In this document: positions 1 to 5,122 of the stretch, in pieces
Layout of the letters: each line of letters opens with the position of its first letter
Position numbering within the stretch: the first letter of the stretch is position 1
Assembly (NCBI GenBank): GCA_030625445.1
Contig: DAOUQU010000074.1
Span: 1-7,394 of the forward strand
Length of the DNA: 7,394 bases
Source of the DNA: Gammaproteobacteria bacterium
GTDB taxonomy: Bacteria > Pseudomonadota > Gammaproteobacteria > Chromatiales > Chromatiaceae
Direction of reading: 5' to 3'
Translations under genes and position numbers: made by a program
Notes under the pieces: model-generated
The model's database searches: none
Seen by the model: only the letters and a program-made list of their open reading frames with translations
Told to the model about the DNA's origin: nothing

Positions 1-142
1 CGAATGCCTTGGTCTCGCCGCCGAACTGCTTTGCGCAAACCATGGTCAGGGCCGCTGTCAGCGTCGTCTTACCGTGGTCAACGTGGCCAATCGTACCGAC
101 GTTTACGTGCGGTTTTGTACGTTCAAATTTTTCTTTAGACAT
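1..142 (-). CDS. tuf: Elongation factor Tu, N-terminal fragment (partial)
   Basis: EF-Tu is the GTPase that carries aminoacyl-tRNA to the ribosomal A site. Only the first 47 codons are present; the gene runs off the left edge. The protein starts MSKEKFERTKPHVNVGTIGH and carries the P-loop GHVDHGKT at residues 19-26, with K25 and T26 as the phosphate and magnesium ligands. This N-terminus is nearly invariant in proteobacterial EF-Tu, so identity is close to certain. The ATG at 142 is preceded by a GGAG ribosome binding site with a 7-base spacer. It is the last visible member of a transcription unit that begins with three tRNA genes, as in the enteric tufB operon, so it is probably the tufB-type copy. 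Whether a second tuf copy exists cannot be seen here. Confidence 0.97.
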   Translation of the reverse strand, partial: MSKEKFERTKPHVNVGTIGHVDHGKTTLTAALTMVCAKQFGGETKAF

Positions 143-247
143 CACGCGTCTCCGGATAACATAAAAACAATATCAATAATTGCGCACTCTGCACGCACCA
201 ACCAGTCACTTCTAAAAGCTCTCAGCCTAGGAGGCTATTATTACATA
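143..247 (-). other. tRNA-Thr to tuf intercistronic leader
   Basis: This 105-base stretch lies between the encoded CCA end of tRNA-Thr and the tuf start. It holds a short perfect hairpin, AGCCT/AGGCT with a 3-base loop, at 224-236, about 12 bases after the tRNA end, and then AT-rich sequence leading to the ribosome binding site. The hairpin has no following T-run on the minus strand, so it is not an intrinsic terminator. It could be a processing or stability element, which is inference. I see no convincing second promoter here, so tuf most likely depends on the promoter upstream of tRNA-Tyr. Confidence 0.4.
150..153 (-). promoter_or_regulatory. Ribosome binding site of tuf
   Basis: GGAG on the minus strand, 7 bases upstream of the tuf ATG at 142. 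It fits the anti-Shine-Dalgarno sequence and supports the chosen start. Confidence 0.75.
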
Positions 248-323
248 TGGAGCCCAGAAGCAGATTCGAACTGCCGACCTCACCCTTACCAAGGGTGTGC
301 TCTACCAACTGAGCTATCTGGGC
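248..323 (-). tRNA. tRNA-Thr (anticodon GGT)
   Basis: A 76-base cloverleaf read on the minus strand. The acceptor stem is GCCCAGA paired with TCTGGGC, the D-arm is GCTC/GAGC, and the anticodon stem CACCC/GGGTG holds the loop TTGGTAA, giving anticodon GGT for threonine ACC/ACT codons. The T-arm GGCAG/CTGCT holds the loop TTCGAAT. The discriminator is T and CCA is encoded in the DNA. It sits 67 bases after tRNA-Gly and 105 bases before tuf, the same place as thrT in the enteric tufB operon. Confidence 0.97.
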
Positions 324-390
324 GCAATTTTCAGGATCCAGGAAGAGCGAGAAAATCTCAACTCTAAATATTACCTCTTTCCCATCAAAC

Positions 391-464
391 TGGAGCGGGT
401 GATGGGAATCGAACCCACGTATTCAGCTTGGAAGGCTGAAGTTCTACCATTAAACTACACCCGC
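391..464 (-). tRNA. tRNA-Gly (anticodon TCC)
   Basis: A 74-base cloverleaf on the minus strand. The acceptor stem is GCGGGTG paired with CACCCGC, the anticodon stem TCAGC/GCTGA holds the loop CTTCCAA, giving anticodon TCC for glycine GGA/GGG codons, and the T-loop is TTCGATT. CCA is encoded. It is the middle tRNA of the operon and corresponds in position to glyT of the enteric tufB operon. Confidence 0.97.
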
Positions 465-591
465 AGATTTCGCGGCCTCTCAACAGCCCTTTTATCACTC
501 AACCCATTGAAATATTGAGCAAAAAATAACGACAAAAGACCCTTGATCAGAATCACTCAGAGTGAAATCCGATGGCAAAGGCATCAAATTC
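465..591 (-). other. Spacer between tRNA-Tyr and tRNA-Gly
   Basis: A 127-base AT-rich spacer. I found no tRNA remnant, no open reading frame with supporting features and no hairpin followed by a T-run. It is presumably removed during processing of the polycistronic tRNA transcript. Confidence 0.4.
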
Positions 592-676
592 TGGTGGAGG
601 GGGGAGGATTTGAACCTCCGAAGGCTGAGCCGTCAGATTTACAGTCTGATCCCTTTGACCACTCGGGAACCCCTCC
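592..676 (-). tRNA. tRNA-Tyr (anticodon GTA)
   Basis: An 85-base class II tRNA with a long variable arm, on the minus strand. The acceptor stem GGAGGGG pairs perfectly with CCCCTCC. The anticodon loop is CTGTAAA, giving anticodon GTA for tyrosine TAT/TAC codons. The T-arm GGAGG/CCTCC holds the loop TTCAAAT. The discriminator is A and CCA is encoded. It is the first gene of the tRNA-tuf operon. In E. coli a tRNA-Thr gene (thrU) precedes tyrU; here the promoter lies directly upstream, so there is no thrU equivalent in this place. Confidence 0.97.
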
Positions 677-691
677 AAAAACGAAGCGCGT

Positions 692-720
692 ATTTTGCTA
701 CAACTCAAGAGTAGTGTCAA
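692..720 (-). promoter_or_regulatory. Strong sigma70-type promoter of the tRNA-tuf operon
   Basis: On the minus strand a perfect -35 box TTGACA (720-715) is followed by a 17-base spacer and the -10 box CAAAAT (697-692, four of six matches to TATAAT). Just downstream is the GC-rich discriminator ACGCGC (691-686), typical of stable-RNA promoters under stringent (ppGpp) control. The expected transcription start is near 682-685, giving a leader of under 10 bases before tRNA-Tyr. An AT-rich stretch at about 732-745 lies where an UP element would be. The boxes and spacing are seen; stringent and growth-rate control are inferred from the discriminator and from the genes served. Confidence 0.82.
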
Positions 721-807
721 CAAGCAGGGGGTAATTATTATTTGTGGACTCCAATTTTGAAGGGATATCCAGTATTTTTTTAACAACTCCGGGTGGTTGG
801 CTGGATT

Positions 808-913
808 CAGTTGGCAGTTCGCAGTCGTCAGTTTGCAGTATAAACACAGAACAGAAATTGCTGACTTTCTTTTTTGGTTTTGCTGCCTACTGCCAACGGA
901 TTACTGCCAACTT
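808..913. repeat. Inverted repeat made of degenerate 7-base units
   Basis: The left arm (808-842) consists of five consecutive heptamers that all start with CAGT, for example CAGTTGG and CAGTTCG. The right arm (about 881-913) carries the same pattern on the opposite strand. A perfect 10-base core AGTTGGCAGT (809-818) is matched by ACTGCCAACT (903-912), and ACTGCCAAC occurs again at 889-897. Over 33 aligned positions the arms agree at about 23. The 38-base centre is AT-rich. It fills most of the space between the ntrX stop and the tRNA promoter and has no coding content. It could be a small dispersed repeat (REP or MITE-like) or an RNA hairpin at the 3' end of the ntrX transcript. No T-run follows it on the minus strand, so it is not a classical intrinsic terminator. 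Confidence 0.65.
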
Positions 914-917
914 GTTT

Positions 918-2279
918 TCATTTACCTTTCACATCAATGCCGAGGCTCTTTAACTTGCGGTAGAGGTGAGTGCGTTCCATACCGGCTTCTGCCGCCATCT
1001 GCGTGACATTGCGTTCATGCTTTTCCAGTTGATAGGTCAGGTAGGCCTTTTCAAACTCCTCGCGGGCCTCGCGCAAAGGCTGGTCGAATGAGACCACACC
1101 ACCTGCTGCAGTATTGACCGAAGAGGCAGCGCCAATTGCCGACTCCACCTCTTCGGCATCGATTTCGTCGTCACCGCCGAGAATCAGCAGGCGCTGAACC
1201 ACATTTTTCAGTTCGCGGATATTGCCCTGCCACTCGTACTGGCGCAGATAATTTTGTGCTCCAATAGAGAACTCCCGGTATGGCAGGCGCTCATGCCTGG
1301 CGTAGTAGTCGGTGTAGTAGTTGAGCAGATCCGGGATATCATCCGCATGCTCCCTTAACGGGGGAATGTGAACCGGAACAACATTCAGCTGGTAGAAGAG
1401 ATCTTCCCGAAAGCGCTGCTGATTGACCTGCTCCTCCAGGTTGTGCTGGGTCGCTGCAATAATGCGTACATCCATATGTACGGGTTCGGATCCGCCTACA
1501 CGCAGAAATGTGCCGCTGTCCAGTACGCCAACCAGCTGCGCCTGCACATCGAGGTCCATATCGGCAACCTCATCCAGAAACAGGGTTCCGCCACGCGCCT
1601 GCTCCAGGCGTCCATACTGAATATGCTCATCCTCTTCCTTCCCAAAGAGTTCGAGTGCAGCATTGCCCGGGGCAATTGCCGAGACGACAACATCGACAAA
1701 AGGACGCTCTGCACGATTGCTGTTGGCGTGCAAATAGCGTGCAAAGGTTTCACGACCGCTGCCGGGCTCTCCTGTAAAAAGCACCCAGGAGTCGTGTCTG
1801 GCAATTCTTTTGACCTGCTCTTTCAAACGCAGCGTGGAAGCGCTCCTCCCGGCAGGTTCCAGGTCCATGGCATCATGCAGAACACTGCTTTCACGTTTGA
1901 GGGTGCTGCTTTCAATCGCCCTCTCGATGGTCAGCATCATCTTGGCGATACTGAGCGGCTTCTCCAGGAAGTCATAGGCTCCAAGCCGGGTTGCCTCTAC
2001 AGCTGTCTCCACATTGCCATGTCCGGACATCATCACCACCGGACTGGGCAACTCGCCGCCGCTGGACTCTTTCCACTCCTTCAACAGTGTAATGCCATCG
2101 GTATCCGGCATCCAGATATCCAGCAGCACCATGTCGGGAAGACGATCCCGCAACTGCTTGCGGGCAGCCTCGGCATTCTCCGCAAGGGCGACTTCATAGC
2201 CTTCATCCTCAAGAATATCCTTAACAGTCTCACGGATATCAGGTTCATCATCGATGACCAGAATATAGGAACGATTCAT
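918..2279 (-). CDS. ntrX: NtrX-family response regulator with atypical AAA+ domain
   Basis: Cytoplasmic response regulator of the NtrY/NtrX two-component system, 453 residues, a normal length for the family. The receiver domain (about 1-120) has the acidic pair D10/D11, phospho-acceptor D54 in LLDIWMPD, switch residue S85 and K107. The AAA+ domain (about 145-385) has Walker B GGTLFLDE (230-237) and the arginine-finger segment FREDLFYQLNV (290-300). A Fis-type helix-turn-helix (about 423-450, RTHLYRKLKSLG) ends the protein. Two oddities: the Walker A motif reads GEPGSGRE (170-177), with R176 where lysine is expected, and the sigma54-contact GAFTGA loop is missing (LFGKEEDEHIQYGRLEQA). Absence of GAFTGA is known in other NtrX proteins, so it probably represses or activates without driving sigma54 remodelling. 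The start ATG overlaps the ntrY stop as ATGA, implying translational coupling. The assignment to NtrX rather than NtrC rests on the ntrY neighbour and the missing loop. Confidence 0.93.
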   Translation of the reverse strand: MNRSYILVIDDEPDIRETVKDILEDEGYEVALAENAEAARKQLRDRLPDMVLLDIWMPDTDGITLLKEWKESSGGELPSPVVMMSGHGNVETAVEATRLGAYDFLEKPLSIAKMMLTIERAIESSTLKRESSVLHDAMDLEPAGRSASTLRLKEQVKRIARHDSWVLFTGEPGSGRETFARYLHANSNRAERPFVDVVVSAIAPGNAALELFGKEEDEHIQYGRLEQARGGTLFLDEVADMDLDVQAQLVGVLDSGTFLRVGGSEPVHMDVRIIAATQHNLEEQVNQQRFREDLFYQLNVVPVHIPPLREHADDIPDLLNYYTDYYARHERLPYREFSIGAQNYLRQYEWQGNIRELKNVVQRLLILGGDDEIDAEEVESAIGAASSVNTAAGGVVSFDQPLREAREEFEKAYLTYQLEKHERNVTQMAAEAGMERTHLYRKLKSLGIDVKGK

Positions 2280-4480
2280 TCACTCTCTCGTTTGGATGGT
2301 GGAGGTATATGACGACAAATCTCCTGATTGGGCCTCTCTTCAGGCAGGCGCACAATAACACGCGCGCCCCCCCGGGGACGATTCATAATCCAGATGCCGC
2401 CGCCATGCTCATCGATGATCTTGCGTACAATCGCGAGTCCAAGACCAGTGCCCTTCTGCTTGGTCGTAACGTAGGGATCGAACACACGTTCCAGCAGCTT
2501 TGTATCAAAGCCGGGGCCACTGTCCACGACTTCCAGTTCGATAAAGTGACACTGCTTCTCCTCGCCGGTTCTGCTGCTGACGCTGATCTTCCTCTGTTGC
2601 TGATCATGCACCGCCTCCTGGGCATTTTTTATGAGGTTGTGCACCACCTGCCGAAGCTTGACGGAATCTGCGAGCAGGCGCGCATCCCCGGCATGCAGCG
2701 AGAGTGAAATTTCACCCTCTTCCGCCCCGTAGAGACCAACGACAGCCCGTAACAACCGATCAAAAACCAGTGACTCCTTCTCCAGCTTCGATGGCCTGGC
2801 ATAATCAGAGAAGTCATTGACCATGCGCTTCATCGCCTCAACCTGCTGAATGATGGTATTGGTGGCCCTGTCCAGCACATCACTGTCATCCAGCTGCTGC
2901 AGATATTTTCGCCGCAGGCGTTCGGCCGAGAGCTGGATAGGTGTCAGCGGGTTCTTGATTTCATGCGCCAGCCTGCGCGCGACCTCTCCCCATGCCGATT
3001 CGCGCTGCGCCCTCAATAAATCCGTAATGTCATCAAACATCAACACCAGCGCACCTGTTGGACCCCCGGCGCCAATCAGCGGCGTGGTGCGCCAACGCAA
3101 AACTTTTCTGCCTTCGTAGGTATCCAGTGACTCCTGCCTCTGCTGTTCATGCTGTATTGAATTACGGATCTCCTGCACTTTGTGCAGCCATGATTTCAAC
3201 AACGGCTCCTCGTCAGCAAGTGTGGCAATGCTGCAGCCAATTCGGTTCTCCAGCGGAATAGCAAGAATCTTGCTTGCAGCACTGTTGACTGTTCGCAAGT
3301 CACCCTCGCTGCTGAAGGCAATCACACCGGTGGAGAGATGTTCCAGCACAGTTTGCAGATAGGCGCGCTGATCCTCAACCTGTTTTTGACTTGTTGCCGC
3401 GACATCCCTGGCGTGGCCAATACGCAAGGTCATGGCATTGAAAGATGAGACAAGAAATTCAACTTCATCCCTACCTTTGCGAGGTGGAAGACGTGTCGTG
3501 TAATCTCCTTCCGCCACTGACTTGGTCGCCTCCCCCAGGTCAACCAGCGGCGCCAGAAGCCGGCGGGCGGAGTAGATAGCCGCCCACACTGCGGTAAAAA
3601 AACTGAATAGCAGCACCAGCAACAGCGCCAGCGAGAAGGTGATCTTCAATGATTCCTGCAAATAGCTGAGCCGCTGGTAGTTTTCAAAAGCTCCCTGCAC
3701 CTTGTCACTGAGACCACTGATACGCTCGGGGGTCGGAAAGATCCCCTGCAGGTAAAATAATTCAATTCGATCCATCACCACCACTCGCAAGTGCAGCAAT
3801 CCCTCATCACCATAGGGGGTGAGACCAACATAGGCTCCCGCCAAAGCAACCTGGCGCAGAATCGCACTATTCGGCGTATCAGCCATGAGGATGCCGGGAT
3901 TAATATTTCTGGAAGCGATAATTTGTCCGTTCGAATCCAGCACGGTGAGTTCCGTGGCGCCGCTGCGGCCACGCAACTCGCCCAGATAGACAATCAGACC
4001 ATCCTCTCCCCTTTCAGCGATTTCACTCCTCAACTCCTGTGTCTGGTGCAGCAGATAGCGTTTCTGCAGATCCATGGATGCCTTGCCAAGCGACAGGGAG
4101 TCCTGCATCGCCTGATCGATCTGTACGTCAAACCAGCCATCGATGCCGCGCAGCAAAAATTGCATGGAGTAGAAGTAGACGACTGCTACCGGCAGCAGTG
4201 ACAACAGCACAAACAGCGACACCATGCGCATGGTCAGGCGCGCTCCGGGTTGATTCGCCCGGTATGCCCTGATCAGCCTGGCCAGGCTGACACTGATCAC
4301 CACCAGCAAAATCAGAAGTCCCAGGATGTTGAAAATCAGCAGTGGAATATAGAGCTGGTTAAGGTTCTCCTCGTTCAGTACAGCGCTGCTCATCAGGTGC
4401 AGCGACACCAGCAGCCCGGCAAGCAGCCCTACTCCCAGCAGTACCTTGATACCAGCTTTTATTACTGATGCAGTGGCCAT
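2276..4480 (-). CDS. ntrY: NtrY-family membrane sensor histidine kinase
   Basis: Inner-membrane histidine kinase, 734 residues, the usual size for NtrY, and the presumed partner of NtrX. Hydrophobic segments lie at about 11-30, 46-66, 86-108 and 279-303. The region between the last two (about 110-278) would be the periplasmic sensor part. A HAMP linker (about 304-357) and a PAS domain (about 372-490) follow. The kinase core has the H-box LAHEIKNPL with phospho-acceptor H506, N-box HNLIKNAQEA (614-623), G1 box DSGPGF (653-658) and G2 box GTGLGLAI (677-684), so it should be active. The family has been tied to nitrogen, redox and respiratory control and to envelope functions; the signal here is unknown. 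Its start lies 19 bases inside the DUF4390 gene, preceded by GGAG at a short spacing, and its stop overlaps ntrX by 4 bases. Confidence 0.95.
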   Translation of the reverse strand: MATASVIKAGIKVLLGVGLLAGLLVSLHLMSSAVLNEENLNQLYIPLLIFNILGLLILLVVISVSLARLIRAYRANQPGARLTMRMVSLFVLLSLLPVAVVYFYSMQFLLRGIDGWFDVQIDQAMQDSLSLGKASMDLQKRYLLHQTQELRSEIAERGEDGLIVYLGELRGRSGATELTVLDSNGQIIASRNINPGILMADTPNSAILRQVALAGAYVGLTPYGDEGLLHLRVVVMDRIELFYLQGIFPTPERISGLSDKVQGAFENYQRLSYLQESLKITFSLALLLVLLFSFFTAVWAAIYSARRLLAPLVDLGEATKSVAEGDYTTRLPPRKGRDEVEFLVSSFNAMTLRIGHARDVAATSQKQVEDQRAYLQTVLEHLSTGVIAFSSEGDLRTVNSAASKILAIPLENRIGCSIATLADEEPLLKSWLHKVQEIRNSIQHEQQRQESLDTYEGRKVLRWRTTPLIGAGGPTGALVLMFDDITDLLRAQRESAWGEVARRLAHEIKNPLTPIQLSAERLRRKYLQQLDDSDVLDRATNTIIQQVEAMKRMVNDFSDYARPSKLEKESLVFDRLLRAVVGLYGAEEGEISLSLHAGDARLLADSVKLRQVVHNLIKNAQEAVHDQQQRKISVSSRTGEEKQCHFIELEVVDSGPGFDTKLLERVFDPYVTTKQKGTGLGLAIVRKIIDEHGGGIWIMNRPRGGARVIVRLPEERPNQEICRHIPPPSKRESE

Positions 4481-5121
4481 TCACTCCACCCGCTCGACAT
4501 ATCCCAGTCTGAGTCAATATAGGCCATCGGACGCATCGGCAGCGGCAAACTGTTGATATCGAGCTCTGCCTTGATCTCCACGTGATACTTCTTGTTCGCA
4601 TCCAGTTCCCCGGTCTCGACAATAGCAATCTGCCGCAACTCACCCAGATTTGAGAAGAGTGATTTCCACGAAACAAAATTCCGCTGGTTCTGATTGTGGT
4701 CGTTGGAGATTTCATACAGCGACGAAAGCGGCCGGTAACGCAGCTGGAAGCGAATTTTACGCTTTGTAAGTGCGCGCTCAAACCAGCCAAGCCAGCTATC
4801 TGACTCCCTCACCTTCACTGTCACCACGAAGGTAAGAGGAATTCCGTTTTTTAATGCCTCGATCACGGTGTCAGTCGGAAAATAGTCGATATCCGCATCC
4901 AGAAGATAGCTTTTATCACTTTCCCATAGCGTGACATCCCTGACATCGACCCCGCCTGCGACGGCATCGACCGTCAGCAGCATCAGTATGATCATCAGAG
5001 ATATTCTGGAGTAATGTATCAGCGCTCCCTCGTTCCCACGCTCCTGCGTGGGAACGCATATCCTGGCAGGGGTTGCCACGCAGGAGCGCGGGAACCGGAG
5101 TGATATTTTAGAAAAACACAC
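4462..5121 (-). CDS. DUF4390 family protein, probably exported (start uncertain)
   Basis: Function unknown. The reading frame of up to 219 codons ends in the family's hallmark C-terminus (LPLPMRPMAYIDSDWDMSSG, then WSEWPL) and has a body rich in beta-strand-like alternation. A hydrophobic segment, about residues 40-55 of the long frame (SLMIILMLLTVDAVA), followed by GG, looks like a signal peptide cleaved after AVA, so a periplasmic location is likely. The start is unresolved. A GTG at 5121 has AGGGAAG 7 bases upstream and leaves one base after the rsmB stop, but residues 9-31 are then read from a REP-like palindrome pair. The ATG at 4995 lacks a good ribosome binding site and gives a signal peptide without a basic end. 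The basic residue R39 lies before the hydrophobic core, which favours a start upstream of 4995. The 19-base overlap with ntrY suggests coupled translation; the recurring partnership with ntrYX suggests a role linked to NtrY sensing, which is inference. Confidence 0.85.
   Translation of the reverse strand: MCFSKISLRFPRSCVATPARICVPTQERGNEGALIHYSRISLMIILMLLTVDAVAGGVDVRDVTLWESDKSYLLDADIDYFPTDTVIEALKNGIPLTFVVTVKVRESDSWLGWFERALTKRKIRFQLRYRPLSSLYEISNDHNQNQRNFVSWKSLFSNLGELRQIAIVETGELDANKKYHVEIKAELDINSLPLPMRPMAYIDSDWDMSSGWSEWPLHQ
5031..5096. repeat. REP-like pair of inverted palindromes
   Basis: Copy 1 is a near-perfect hairpin: CGTTCCCACG (5031-5040) pairs with CGTGGGAACG (5047-5056), extended by one C-G pair to 11 base pairs around the loop TCCT. 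Copy 2 (5071-5096) is an imperfect hairpin with 9 of 11 pairs and the loop AGGA. The reverse complement of copy 2 agrees with copy 1 at 22 of 26 positions, so the two are inverted copies separated by 14 bases, like a bacterial interspersed mosaic element. It lies at the rsmB/DUF4390 boundary, within the longest DUF4390 frame. It could stabilise the upstream rsmB mRNA or attenuate transcription into ntrYX; no T-run follows on the minus strand. Confidence 0.85.
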
Positions 5122-5122
5122 G

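Noticed and set aside
143..247. A possible separate tuf promoter in the tRNA-Thr to tuf spacer (TTGGTG with a weak -10).
   Set aside because: The only 17-base-spaced -10 candidate, TATTGA, matches poorly, and the operon promoter upstream of tRNA-Tyr is far better.
808..842. CRISPR array, suggested by the regular spacing of CAGT units.
   Set aside because: The units are 7 bases long and contiguous, with no spacers of 25-40 bases and no cas genes.
808..917. Intrinsic terminator of ntrX formed by the inverted repeat.
   Set aside because: On the minus strand no T-run follows the hairpin, and the arms are imperfect and 38 bases apart. Termination may be Rho-dependent, but no site can be pointed to.
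74..953. Several short open frames of 60-97 codons over the tRNA genes and the repeat region.
   Set aside because: They run through tRNA cloverleafs or the inverted repeat and have no family resemblance.
1368..2312. A 314-codon open frame on the plus strand opposite ntrX.
   Set aside because: It is wholly antisense to the receiver and AAA+ coding region of ntrX, shows no recognisable domain, and is the usual mirror frame of a GC-biased gene.
2276..4480. NtrY/NtrX as a canonical NtrB/NtrC nitrogen pair next to glnA.
   Set aside because: The kinase has several membrane segments and a HAMP domain, NtrB is soluble, and no glnA is present; the regulator lacks GAFTGA.
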